This document shows positions 7,509 to 16,310 of a DNA stretch of 64,000 nucleotides, in pieces (the stretch's first letter is position 1; each line of letters starts with the position of its first letter). This DNA is from Lonsdalea britannica. GTDB taxonomy: Bacteria; Pseudomonadota; Gammaproteobacteria; Enterobacterales; Enterobacteriaceae. The position numbers and the translations under genes were made by a program. A model generated the notes under the pieces. That model did no database searches and had not been told where the DNA came from. It saw only the letters and a list, made by a program, of their open reading frames with translations. The DNA lies in assembly GCF_002111595.1 (NCBI RefSeq), contig NZ_LUTN01000011.1, forward strand, positions 62,001 to 126,000, in the 5' to 3' direction.

Positions 7509-9902
7509 TTAGCGAACCTCCGGCAGCGCGTACGCAATAATGTAATCCCCCAGTTTGGTGCCGAACGAGCCGTGTCCCCCTGCGGCAATCAACACATATT
7601 GCTTGCCGTTGACGGCATAGGTCATCGGCGTCGCTTGCCCTCCGGCAGGCAGGCGCGCCTGCCAAAGCGGCTCACCGTTGGTGATATTAAACGCGCGCAG
7701 ATAGTTGTCCGCCGTCGCGGCGATAAACAGCACATTGCCCGCGGTGGAGATCGGCGCGCCTAGCATCGGCATTCCGACTTCGAACGGCAAGGGCAGCGGC
7801 GAACTATCGCGCACGGTCCCGATCCGTTTTTTCCAGACGATGACATTGGTTTTCAAATCAATGGCGGAGATATAGCCCCATGACGGCTGTTTACACGGGA
7901 TACCAAGCGGCGACAGAAACGCCTTCAGCGTCACGCCGTAAGGAACCCCGTACTGCGGCTGTACGCCGGACTCCGTCCCCGAGCCCCCTTTACCCGCCGT
8001 GTTCGGCTCGATCGGGTTTTGAGTACCTCGCGGGATTAGCCGCGAGACAAACGGCAATGCCATCGGGTTGGCTATCGCAATCTGGCGATCCGTGTCGACG
8101 GAAATACCGCCCCACTCAAACATGCCGAGATTGCCGGGGAACACCAGCGTGCCTTGCTCAGACGGCGGCGTAAACGGCCCTTCATAACGGAGCTGGTGGA
8201 ACATGACGCGGCAGACCAGCTGATCAAACATCGTCGCCCCCCACATATCCTTACCGGCCAGATTTTCTCGGGGACGGTAGCTCAGCTGCGAGAACGGCTG
8301 CGTCAGCGAAACGCGATCGCCCTTCGCCGCGCCCTGCGGCACCGGCGTTTCCGGCGCGGGTACGACCGCTTTGCCGTCTCGGCGATCCAGTACAAAGACA
8401 TTGCCGGTTTTCGCGGGCACATAAACCACCGGCACCGTCTTGCCGTCCTGATTCGTGATGTCCGCGAGCGTTGGCTGCGCGGGCACGTCCATATCCCAGA
8501 GATCGTGATGCACGGTCTGATAAAACCAGACCAGCTTGCCGGTGGTCGCATTCAGGGCCAATAAGCCGCTGGCGAAACGTTCCATTTCCGGCGTGCGATA
8601 GCCGCCCCAGATATCCGGCGTGGCGACACCGGTAGGCAGATACACGATATCCAGCTTGGCGTCGTAGGCGGCTGGCGCCCACGAGTTGGGGGAGTTCGGG
8701 GTATAGAACTGCTTGCCGTCGGGGATCTTGTTAGGATTTTTGCTGCCGGTATCGAACGCCCACAACAGTTTGCCGGTGTTGACGTCAAAGCCGCGAATGA
8801 CGCCAGACGGTTCACGCGTCGAGCCGTTATCGGTGACCGCGCCTGCGATAACGATGACCTTGTCGGTGACCACAGGCGGCGACGTTGGCTCATACGCGCC
8901 CGCCAGCGGGTACGGCATGTTGGTTTGCAGATTCAGCTTGCCGCGTTCGGCAAAATCCGGGCACGGCTGGCCGCTCTGCGCGTCCAACGCGTACAGAGAA
9001 CCATCGTTGACCGGCAAGAACACGCGGCGCGCACACAGGGCTGGCGGTGTATTCTGAGACCCGGACTGCGCCGTCGTCGGCGTTTCGTGGTACGACACCC
9101 CACGGCAGGTCACGTGCTGAAAGGTCGGGTTAGTCTTGAGATGCGGATCAAACCGCCACTTTTCCTTCCCCGTCGCCGCATCGAGCGCAAACAACTTCTG
9201 GTGAGGCGTACAGAGATAGAGCGTATCGCGGATTTTGATGGGCGTGACTTCGTTAGTGATTTCTATCGGATCGTTCGGTCCTTTCAGATCGCCGGTGCGA
9301 AAGCGCCAGACTTCCTTGAGGCCGCCGACGTTTTTGTCATTAATCTGGCTCAGCGGAGAGTAACGCGTGCCAGCCTGAGTCCGGCCATAAGCGGGCCAGT
9401 CGGCGTCCGGGATCGTGCTCCCGAACTGCGGCGAGGCGGTGGTTCCCGCCGCACGCAGCGTCCCGTTAATCTCCTGGGGATCGTTAAACATCGCGTAGCC
9501 TAAAACCCCGACGGTTACCGCCAGCGACAGGATCTGCGCAACCCACGGCAGCTTGGTGCGGAACGCCAGTTGGTTGTAGATAAACGGCAGCACCAGCCAG
9601 AGCCCAAAGAAAAAGACAACGTCCAGCCGCGGCGTCAGTGCCCAGAAATCCGTCCCGACTTCCCACACACCCCACAGCGTCGTCCCCAGCAAAAAAAGCG
9701 CATACAACAGCACCCCGGCCGCCCGACGACGATACAGCAACCCCGCCGTCGCCAGCATGATCGCCCCGGCGATGAGGTAGTACCAGGAGCCGTTAAGGCG
9801 AACCAGCCAGATACCGCCGATCAACAGATACAGGCCGCTCAGTACGGCGAACAGCACAGTAAGGAGGAGTAGGACACGAGCGGTCCCCGTGCTTTTTTGC
9901 AT
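7509..9902 (-). CDS. gcd: Membrane-bound PQQ-dependent glucose dehydrogenase
   Basis: Oxidises glucose to gluconolactone on the periplasmic face and passes electrons to ubiquinone, using pyrroloquinoline quinone. The 797-residue length is that of E. coli Gcd. Five hydrophobic segments fill residues 1-140, followed by the quinoprotein beta-propeller beginning at DWPAYGRTQAGTRYSPL, with repeats such as TLYLCTPHQKLFALDAATG and HHDLWDMDVPAQPTL. A glycine-rich C-terminus (AAGGHGSFGTKLGDYIIAY) is typical. AGAGG precedes the ATG at 9902. No PQQ biosynthesis genes are in the window. The gene stands alone, convergent with the NorR-like regulator. In plant-associated enterics this enzyme acidifies the surroundings by making gluconate. 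Confidence 0.97.
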   Translation of the reverse strand: MQKSTGTARVLLLLTVLFAVLSGLYLLIGGIWLVRLNGSWYYLIAGAIMLATAGLLYRRRAAGVLLYALFLLGTTLWGVWEVGTDFWALTPRLDVVFFFGLWLVLPFIYNQLAFRTKLPWVAQILSLAVTVGVLGYAMFNDPQEINGTLRAAGTTASPQFGSTIPDADWPAYGRTQAGTRYSPLSQINDKNVGGLKEVWRFRTGDLKGPNDPIEITNEVTPIKIRDTLYLCTPHQKLFALDAATGKEKWRFDPHLKTNPTFQHVTCRGVSYHETPTTAQSGSQNTPPALCARRVFLPVNDGSLYALDAQSGQPCPDFAERGKLNLQTNMPYPLAGAYEPTSPPVVTDKVIVIAGAVTDNGSTREPSGVIRGFDVNTGKLLWAFDTGSKNPNKIPDGKQFYTPNSPNSWAPAAYDAKLDIVYLPTGVATPDIWGGYRTPEMERFASGLLALNATTGKLVWFYQTVHHDLWDMDVPAQPTLADITNQDGKTVPVVYVPAKTGNVFVLDRRDGKAVVPAPETPVPQGAAKGDRVSLTQPFSQLSYRPRENLAGKDMWGATMFDQLVCRVMFHQLRYEGPFTPPSEQGTLVFPGNLGMFEWGGISVDTDRQIAIANPMALPFVSRLIPRGTQNPIEPNTAGKGGSGTESGVQPQYGVPYGVTLKAFLSPLGIPCKQPSWGYISAIDLKTNVIVWKKRIGTVRDSSPLPLPFEVGMPMLGAPISTAGNVLFIAATADNYLRAFNITNGEPLWQARLPAGGQATPMTYAVNGKQYVLIAAGGHGSFGTKLGDYIIAYALPEVR

Positions 9903-10482
9903 AGTCTTGCCTCTGTCAATGTATTGCCCCGGTTAAATCGACGCGTTGCTCGCGCTGAACGGAGAACGGGCAGCGAACGGACGTCCGACATCACCTTTAC
10001 AGGTTAGCGTCGTCATGCCTCTGTTTTATGGTGTCACCGCGTAGCTCATCGGCCCGGCGACGGGAGGAGTTATTCCGCCCGGCCTGCCCATGCTTATCCC
10101 GTCACTTAAAGATAGGTCATCCCTCACGATATGGGCGAGCCAGCCCCGTTTTTCAGCACGTTATGCGGTTGCAGATGGCCACGGAGATGGCAATGCAGGA
10201 GGAATCGTTAACGGCAGATTCAAGACGCACATTGTGATGTTCTCGACGCACTGGCGCGAGACAACGCGTGATAACGTGACACAGGGATGACCGTTCGAGA
10301 TAAAAACTCTGGTCGGGGAAACCCAGGTGGCATCAGATTGCCAAACCCCAATCAGGCGCAGATGCTGGCAAGAGGGAATACGGGCAAGGAGATCGAAAAG
10401 ACAGCGGCATCGCGTTGAAACGCGCAAACGCGGCGCCGCTGTAGAGATGACGACCCGTCAGACACCGGCCGTCAGGGGGAGA
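9903..10482. other. Intergenic region, no gene seen
   Basis: About 580 bp between the gcd start and the 3' end of the binding-protein gene. The gcd promoter should lie at the left edge. Open frames here have no recognisable motif or supporting ribosome binding site. Confidence 0.45.
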
Positions 10483-11997
10483 TTACTCTTTGACCGTATC
10501 TTCAAGGAAGAAGCGGCCCAGCGGGTTCTGATAGAAGCCCTTGATATTTTTACGGCTGACGTTGCGGTACGGGCTGTAGTACAGATCGATCCAGTTCACG
10601 TCGGCTTTCGCCATTTTCTGCAGGTCGATGTACATCTGCTCACGTTTTTTAGGATCCACTTCCAAACGTGCTGCCGCGACCAACGCTTTCACTTTCTCGT
10701 TATGGTAGCGCGTCATGTAGTTCATGTTCGCGTCGTGACCCAGCACGAACGTGGTTTTCTGATCCGGGTCGAGCACATCGTTGGTCCAGTACATAACGGA
10801 AATATCATAGTCGCCGGAGACCAGCATGCCCCAGCTCTGGCTCGGGTCGACTTTTTGCAGCGTGACGGTCACGCCCGCTTTGGCCAGCTGCTGCTGCAAC
10901 AGAATGGCGATTTGTTCGTCCACTTCATCGCCCGCATTCACGACATAGTTCAGCTTCAGATTAGAAGCGCCTGCGTCCGCCAGCATTTTCTTGGCTTTTT
11001 CCACGTCGTAAGGACGTTTCAAATTGTTGGCGTAGTGGTACACCGCGCCGGCCGGAATGTAGGAGTTCGCAACCTGACCGTAGCCGAAGGTGACGGTTTT
11101 CACGATGGCATCTTTGTCGATCGCATAGTCCAGCGCCTGACGCACTTCAACCTTCGACAACAGGCCGTGTTCGTGGTTGATCAGCAGGTGATCTTCACGC
11201 GTTGACGGGTCCAGATGGATGGACAGGTTCGGATCTTTTTGCAGAGAGACGATGCGTGAGAACGGCACGTTGATCGCCGCATCCAGTTCACCCGCCTGCA
11301 CTTTCAGCATACGCGTGTTGTCGTCCGGGATGGTCTGCCACTCGACGCCATCCAGAGAAACCTTGTCCGCACGCCAATAATGCGGGTTTTTGACCAGCAC
11401 AACGCGGTCGCCGCGCAGCCACTCTTTGACGCTGAACGCGCCGGAGCCGACCGGTTTTTCCGCAAACGCTTCTTCACCCATCGCTTTCATCGCCTTTTCA
11501 GAGATGATGGAGGCATTCGGCAGGGCCAGCTGAGACAGGAACGGAACGGACGGCGCTTTCAGGGTGATGACCAAGGTACGCGCATCCGGCGCTTCCACTT
11601 TATCCATCACCATGAACGGGTCGCGCCACAGTGAATTTTCATCGTCGCGCAGGCGCAGCAGGCTAAAGGCCGCGTCGTTGGCGGTGACCGGCGTACCGTC
11701 GGAGAACACCGTGTTACGGATCTTCAGCGTATAGACTTTGCCGTCCGGAGAAATGGTCCAGCTTTCCGCCAGCGCAGGCTCCAGCTTGGTGCCGGTCTTG
11801 TCCACCCAAATCAGGCGGTCAAGCACATTGGAGAACACCCAGTTGTCTTCGTTTTGCGTCGTTCTAATCGGGTCGAAACTGGTGCTGTCTTCGCGTCGTC
11901 CAATCGTCAGCACACCGGCCGCTTGCGCCATTTCACTTGCCACGCAGGCCGCCAGCAAAAGCCCGGCGGCTGCAACCTTTAAGTATTTACGCTTCAT
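10483..11997 (-). CDS. ABC transporter periplasmic binding protein, peptide/opine/nickel type (family 5)
   Basis: Secreted substrate-binding component of a Dpp/Opp-like importer. It has a classic signal peptide (residues 1-27, cleavage after EMAQAA) and the family-5 features: ALAESWTISPDG, FSDGTPVTANDAAFSLLR, SGAFSVKEW and VRQALDYAIDKDAIV. I start at the ATG at 11997, preceded by GAGGGAA, and not at the ATG at 12012, which has no such site; this gives 504 residues. It overlaps the upstream ATPase gene by 11 bp and is the last gene of the permease operon, whereas binding proteins usually come first. Beside a PipR-like regulator, the most likely cargo is a short peptide or an ethanolamine-type plant compound. 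That is inference from the Pseudomonas PipR system. Confidence 0.9.
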   Translation of the reverse strand: MKRKYLKVAAAGLLLAACVASEMAQAAGVLTIGRREDSTSFDPIRTTQNEDNWVFSNVLDRLIWVDKTGTKLEPALAESWTISPDGKVYTLKIRNTVFSDGTPVTANDAAFSLLRLRDDENSLWRDPFMVMDKVEAPDARTLVITLKAPSVPFLSQLALPNASIISEKAMKAMGEEAFAEKPVGSGAFSVKEWLRGDRVVLVKNPHYWRADKVSLDGVEWQTIPDDNTRMLKVQAGELDAAINVPFSRIVSLQKDPNLSIHLDPSTREDHLLINHEHGLLSKVEVRQALDYAIDKDAIVKTVTFGYGQVANSYIPAGAVYHYANNLKRPYDVEKAKKMLADAGASNLKLNYVVNAGDEVDEQIAILLQQQLAKAGVTVTLQKVDPSQSWGMLVSGDYDISVMYWTNDVLDPDQKTTFVLGHDANMNYMTRYHNEKVKALVAAARLEVDPKKREQMYIDLQKMAKADVNWIDLYYSPYRNVSRKNIKGFYQNPLGRFFLEDTVKE

Positions 11998-13015
11998 CAA
12001 ACATTCCCTCATTTAACGGATTAATGGCTTGTTCGCCCTTGTCGTCCAACACGCAGGCGAAGGTATGACCGACAATGTGTCGGGTCTCTGGCGGCGCGCC
12101 ATGTTGGCAGCGCGACAACGCATAGGGGCAACGCGGGTGAAACGCGCAGCCGTCCGGCAAGGCCAGCGGGCTGGGCGGTTCGCCCGAAAGAGGATGGGCG
12201 GGCAGCGGCCGGTCGGGATCGATTTCCGGAATGGCCGCTATGAGCGCCGCGGTATAAGGATGGCGCGGCTGGGTAAACACCGCTTCAACCGGGCCAGATT
12301 CCACGATACGCCCTAGATACATCACGGCGACGCGGTCGCACAGGCGTCGCACTATCGCCAAATCGTGGGCGATGAACAAAATGGCGAGTCCCATTTTGTC
12401 CCGCAGATCCATCAGCAGATTGATGATCTGTCCTTGAATGGACACATCCAACGCCGCCACGCACTCATCGGCGACGATCAGCCGCGGCTCCAATGCCAGC
12501 GCCCGGGCAATACCGGCGCGCTGGCACTGTCCGCCGCTCAGCGCATCGGGCCGACGCAGGCCGTGCTCAGGGGTCAAGCCCACCAGAATCAGCAGCTCCC
12601 TCACCCGCTCCCGGATCGCGGATTTCGGCACTTTGTGATGCACGCGCAGCACCTCGGCGATGCTGTCGCCGATGGTCTGACGCGGATTCAGCGAAGAGAA
12701 CGGGTCTTGAAAGATCATCGCCGTCTGCTGACGCAGCTGAGCGATTTCCTGCTGGCTTCCCGGCGTGATCGGCACTCCGTCGAAATACACCCGGCCGCCG
12801 ACGGTCGGCTCCAGCTGAAGCAACGCGCGGCCCAGAGTACTTTTACCGCTGCCGGACTCCCCGACCAGACCGAGCACTTCCCCGGCGTGAATGTGCAGAC
12901 TGACGCCATTGACGGCGTGCAGGCTTCGTTTGTTGAAGAGGAAGCCGCCGACCGGAAAACTGACCTGCAGATTGTCCGCCGCCAGCAACGGCGCCGTAGA
13001 TTGGACCGGACTCAC
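11987..13015 (-). CDS. Dipeptide/oligopeptide ABC transporter ATPase (DppF/OppF type)
   Basis: Cytoplasmic ATPase, 342 residues. Walker A is GLVGESGSGKSTLG, the Q-loop AMIFQDPFSSLNPRQ, and the signature LSGGQCQRAGIARAL, in which the usual R after GGQ is replaced by C; Walker B LIVADECVAALDVS has C where P is normal. The C-terminal oligopeptide-transporter extension (DGCAFHPRCPYA...C) is present, with cysteines that bind a 4Fe-4S cluster in related proteins. It begins at the base where the DppD-like gene ends and overlaps the binding-protein gene, so it is translationally coupled. It pairs with the DppD-like ATPase. Confidence 0.93.
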   Translation of the reverse strand: MSPVQSTAPLLAADNLQVSFPVGGFLFNKRSLHAVNGVSLHIHAGEVLGLVGESGSGKSTLGRALLQLEPTVGGRVYFDGVPITPGSQQEIAQLRQQTAMIFQDPFSSLNPRQTIGDSIAEVLRVHHKVPKSAIRERVRELLILVGLTPEHGLRRPDALSGGQCQRAGIARALALEPRLIVADECVAALDVSIQGQIINLLMDLRDKMGLAILFIAHDLAIVRRLCDRVAVMYLGRIVESGPVEAVFTQPRHPYTAALIAAIPEIDPDRPLPAHPLSGEPPSPLALPDGCAFHPRCPYALSRCQHGAPPETRHIVGHTFACVLDDKGEQAINPLNEGMFDEA

Positions 13016-14001
13016 TATAGACTCTCCTCGTGATTCAGCATGGCGAACGGATGGTGACAGGCCGCAGCGTGCGCGAGATTGCGCATTTCACCGTACATAT
13101 CGGGCCGTACCGCCTTGCAAATCTCCGTGGCGTAACGACAACGGGGATGGAATCGGCAGCCGCCGGGAAAATGTTCCGCCACCGGCGGCTGACCTTTAAT
13201 GGTCGCCATCTGTCCGGTGCCGCCGGCGCTGACCGGTTGGCAGTCAATCAGTCCCTGCGTGTAAGGATGCAGGGCATCGCCCAGCACCTCGCGTTTTCCG
13301 CCCAGCTCACACAGACGCCCGGCATACATCACCGCGATACGGTCACAGGTCTGCGCCACGACGCCAAGATCGTGCGTGATCAGGATAATCGCCACGCCGA
13401 GGCGGTCGCGCAGATCGCTCAGCAACCGCAGAATTTGCATCTGCACAGTGACGTCCAACGCCGTCGTCGGTTCATCGGCAATCAGGATTTTAGGCTCGGA
13501 CGCCAGCGCCACGGCGATCATCGCCCGCTGACGCATCCCACCGGAGAATTCATGAGGATAGTTGTGTATCCGTCGTTCGGGATCGGGAATGCCCACCTGC
13601 CGCAATAGCTCCACCGCATGGGCTTTCGCCTCGCGGCGGCTGGCGCCGAAGTGCAGACGTCGACTTTCGGCAATCTGTGCGCCGACGGTCATCACCGGAT
13701 TCAGGTGGCTGGTCGGGTTCTGGAAGATCATACCGATCTCCCGGCCGCGCACGGCGGAAAGCGCGCGTTCCGGCAGCGCGAGGATATCGCGCCCGTTGAG
13801 ATTGATGCTGCCGGAAACCACGCGTAGCGCTTCTCCGGGAAGCAGCCGCATCATCGCGCGGCAGGTTACGGTCTTACCGGAACCGCTCTCGCCGACCAGT
13901 CCGAGGATCTCGCCCTCACGCAGCTCAAGCGAGACATCATCGACCAGCGCAATACCTTGCCGGTTCACGACCGTCAGCTGTGATAACGCCAGTAACGTCA
14001 T
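13015..14001 (-). CDS. Dipeptide/oligopeptide ABC transporter ATPase (DppD/OppD type)
   Basis: Second ATPase of the importer, 328 residues. Motifs are Walker A GLVGESGSGKTVTC, Q-loop MIFQNPTSHLNPVM, signature FSGGMRQRAMIAVALA and Walker B ILIADEPTTALDVT. The C-terminal GGCRFHPRCRYA segment is the oligopeptide-transporter extension. It overlaps the upstream DppC-like permease gene by 4 bp (ATGA-type junction) and touches the DppF-like gene downstream. The neighbours show it serves the same importer; nothing in the sequence fixes the substrate. Confidence 0.94.
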   Translation of the reverse strand: MTLLALSQLTVVNRQGIALVDDVSLELREGEILGLVGESGSGKTVTCRAMMRLLPGEALRVVSGSINLNGRDILALPERALSAVRGREIGMIFQNPTSHLNPVMTVGAQIAESRRLHFGASRREAKAHAVELLRQVGIPDPERRIHNYPHEFSGGMRQRAMIAVALASEPKILIADEPTTALDVTVQMQILRLLSDLRDRLGVAIILITHDLGVVAQTCDRIAVMYAGRLCELGGKREVLGDALHPYTQGLIDCQPVSAGGTGQMATIKGQPPVAEHFPGGCRFHPRCRYATEICKAVRPDMYGEMRNLAHAAACHHPFAMLNHEESL

Positions 14002-14843
14002 GGTCGTTCTCCCAATAGGTCGCCCAGTCCGTCCGCCAGCAGGCTAAAGCCCATCGCCAGCAGCACTATCGCCAATCCGGGGAACGTGGTGATCCACCAG
14101 GCGGTGGTAATAAAACTTTGCCCTTCGGCCACCATCACGCCCCACTCTGCTGTAGGCGGCTGTACGCCTAATCCCAAATAACTGATGGCGGCGCCGTTAA
14201 GCAGTACCAGCACGCAGTCGGACATGGCGAACACCACCGAGCCGGTTAGCGCGTTGGGCAGCAGATGGACGAAGAGAATGCGAGGATGGCTGAATCCGAG
14301 GCTGCGTACCGCCAACATAAAATCCCGGTGTTTCAACGACAGTACCTGTGCTCGCACCAGACGGGCGTAAGTGACCCAGCCCACCATCGCCATCGCGATA
14401 TAAAAGCTGGCTAATCCTGGTCCCAGGACCGCGATAATCGACAGCATCAGCACCAAAAACGGAAACGCCAGGATGATGTCGATACAGCGCATCAGCAGCG
14501 TATCCACGATGCCGCCGACGTAGCCGGACAGCGCGCCAATCGAGGTGCCGATCATAAAGGGAAAGATGACCCCCAGCAGGCAGATCTGCAGGTCGACGCG
14601 TGCGCCCCAGATGACGCGGGAGAAAATGTCGCGGCCGAAGTTGTCGGTGCCGAACAGATGGTTGAGTCCCGGCGGCATCAAGCTGGCGGTGGAATCCTGC
14701 GCAATCGGATCGAACGGGGCGATCCACGGCGCGAACACGGCCAACAGCGTCCATAGCCCAACAATCGTCAGGCCGCCGCTCAACGCAAGGCGGCGAGGAA
14801 ATGCCAGCCACGGCAGCCGCCGTACAACAGGTGTCTGACTCAT
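13998..14843 (-). CDS. Dipeptide ABC transporter permease (DppC type)
   Basis: Inner-membrane permease of 281 residues. One transmembrane segment follows a short cytoplasmic N-terminus (LALSGGLTIVGLWTLLAVFA), then the DppC hallmark HLFGTDNFGRDIFSRVIWG, then five further membrane segments carrying the EAA-like coupling loop around VRSLGFSHPRILFVHLLPN. Overlaps of 4 bp at both ends tie it to the dppB-like and dppD-like genes. It is paired with the DppB-like protein to form the channel. Confidence 0.94.
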   Translation of the reverse strand: MSQTPVVRRLPWLAFPRRLALSGGLTIVGLWTLLAVFAPWIAPFDPIAQDSTASLMPPGLNHLFGTDNFGRDIFSRVIWGARVDLQICLLGVIFPFMIGTSIGALSGYVGGIVDTLLMRCIDIILAFPFLVLMLSIIAVLGPGLASFYIAMAMVGWVTYARLVRAQVLSLKHRDFMLAVRSLGFSHPRILFVHLLPNALTGSVVFAMSDCVLVLLNGAAISYLGLGVQPPTAEWGVMVAEGQSFITTAWWITTFPGLAIVLLAMGFSLLADGLGDLLGERP

Positions 14844-15778
14844 AGCTTGATCCTCGGGTCCAGCGCCACCGTGAGCAGGTCGGCAACTAGGTTAACCGTC
14901 ACGGTTCCCAGCGCAAAAACCAGCACGACGCCCTGCACCACCATATAGTCCCGGCTGAAAATCGCTTTGATTAACAGTTGCCCCATCCCGGGGATGGCAA
15001 AAACGCTTTCAATAACCACGGTGCTGCCAATTAGCCAGCCGATATTGACCGCCAGCAGATTAATGGTCGGCACCAGCGAGTTCGGCAAAATATGCCGCCA
15101 GAAAATGCGCGACTCCGGTTGTCCGCGCGCGCGCGCGGCCGTCACATAGTCGCTTTTCATTTCCATCAGCAGGCTGGCGCGCAAATTGCGGGTCAGCACC
15201 GCAGACAGCGCCAGCGCCACCGTCAGACACGGCAACACCATGTGATGCAGGCGATCCAGCAAATCACGGCCATAGCCGGACACCGGGAACCACCCCAGCT
15301 CAATGCTGAACAACAAAATCATCATGATGCCGAGCCAAAAAGCGGGGAACCCCAGTCCGGCGGTTGAGAACAGACGAATCACCTGATCGGCGAGTTTACC
15401 GCGCCGCCGCGCCGCCCAGGACGCCAACGGGATGGTCAGCAGTAGCGCTAAAACCACGCTGCCTGCAATCAGCCAAATCGTTGGTTCAACACGCGAACCG
15501 ATGACTTTCAGGGTATCCACTTTATAAACGATGGATTTACCCAGTTCGCCGTGAAATAGATTACGAAGAAAATAGAAATACTGTAACCACACCGGCTGAT
15601 CGAGTCCGTACTGTTCACGTACCCGCGCCAGCGCGCCTGGGGTGGCCCGCACGCCGAGAAGAATTCGGGCCGGGTCGCCAGGGATCGCGCGCACCATGGC
15701 AAAGGTGATAATGCTGATGCCAAAGAGCACCGGCAACAGTTGGAGTGGCCGAAATAATATAAACCGATAACGATGCAT
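14840..15778 (-). CDS. Dipeptide ABC transporter permease (DppB type)
   Basis: First gene of the importer operon, 312 residues. It has the N-terminal LLPVLFGISIITFAMVRAIPGDP signature region of DppB/OppB, a periplasmic loop (YGLDQPVWLQYFYFLRNLF) and five C-terminal membrane segments with the coupling loop TAARARGQPESRIFWRHILPN. It diverges from the PipR-like gene across a 532-bp intergenic region that contains repeated dyads. That arrangement suggests joint control by the LuxR-type regulator. Confidence 0.94.
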   Translation of the reverse strand: MHRYRFILFRPLQLLPVLFGISIITFAMVRAIPGDPARILLGVRATPGALARVREQYGLDQPVWLQYFYFLRNLFHGELGKSIVYKVDTLKVIGSRVEPTIWLIAGSVVLALLLTIPLASWAARRRGKLADQVIRLFSTAGLGFPAFWLGIMMILLFSIELGWFPVSGYGRDLLDRLHHMVLPCLTVALALSAVLTRNLRASLLMEMKSDYVTAARARGQPESRIFWRHILPNSLVPTINLLAVNIGWLIGSTVVIESVFAIPGMGQLLIKAIFSRDYMVVQGVVLVFALGTVTVNLVADLLTVALDPRIKL

Positions 15779-15994
15779 ACTAATTCCCTGTGTTTATGCT
15801 GGCGTATCTATTAATGGCACCATTTAGTTAGGTACGGTTTGGCACAAACGGGTTGAGCCAGAAATTAAGCATCGCGACGCGTGACCGGAATAATCAAAAC
15901 CGGCCGCCATAAACGCGATTTGCTAGGGAACATACCAGGTCGTTTTTATTGAATAACGACTCACCAGAATGAAGGTCTGGTCGGTAAAAGGCAT

Positions 15995-16032
15995 CATTTT
16001 TCGAACAAACGTGTATTCCTATTCGAAAAATG
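15995..16032. promoter_or_regulatory. 11-bp perfect inverted repeat, possible operator
   Basis: CATTTTTCGAA (15995-16005) and TTCGAAAAATG (16022-16032) are exact reverse complements separated by 16 bp. The AT-rich arms with a TTCGAA core resemble a regulator site or an mRNA stem more than a terminator. Position in the divergent promoter region suggests control of the permease operon. Confidence 0.5.
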
Positions 16033-16169
16033 GCCATTTACTTCAATAGTATGCCTTTTCTGTCTTTATATTTCATTCAACATAAGGACTACTAATGAAA
16101 TAAAAACACAATAAATCACAAAAGGCCCTGACAGGCGGGAATCTACCCAATCATACCGGTCGTGAATAG

Positions 16170-16208
16170 TTAGCAAAAATGCTAGTTTTGCCTTAGCAAA
16201 AATGCTAG
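16170..16208. promoter_or_regulatory. Twin lux-box-like dyads, candidate PipR binding sites
   Basis: TTAGCAAAAATGCTAG occurs twice exactly, at 16170-16185 and 16193-16208, so the repeat period is 23 bp, about two helical turns. Each copy contains the dyad TAGCA-N4-TGCTA. The linker TTTTGCC forms a further dyad with GCAAAA of the first copy. Identity, symmetry and phasing are what two cooperative dimer sites would need. Binding by the adjacent LuxR protein is inference. Confidence 0.6.
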
Positions 16209-16310
16209 GTTACGCTTGGTTATTGACCGGGTTGAGGCCGAACATGCGCTCTGGCATCTGTACCGACCATCGTCCTCTTTTTAACGGGCTACATTTTCCG
16301 GAGGGTAATC

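Larger units (their letters stand above)
15779..16310. other. Divergent promoter region between importer operon and pipR-like gene
   Basis: 532 bp without a gene. It contains an 11-bp inverted repeat at 15995-16032 and two identical 16-bp dyads at 16170-16208, both listed separately. A ribosome binding site, CCGGAGGG, lies just before the regulator's ATG. The dyads are 100-140 bp upstream of that ATG and about 390 bp from the permease start. Confidence 0.6.

Noticed and set aside
10327-11205. Plus-strand 292-codon frame opposite the binding-protein gene
   Set aside because: Antisense shadow, rich in His, Gln, Arg and Val as expected from reverse-complement codons; no motif.
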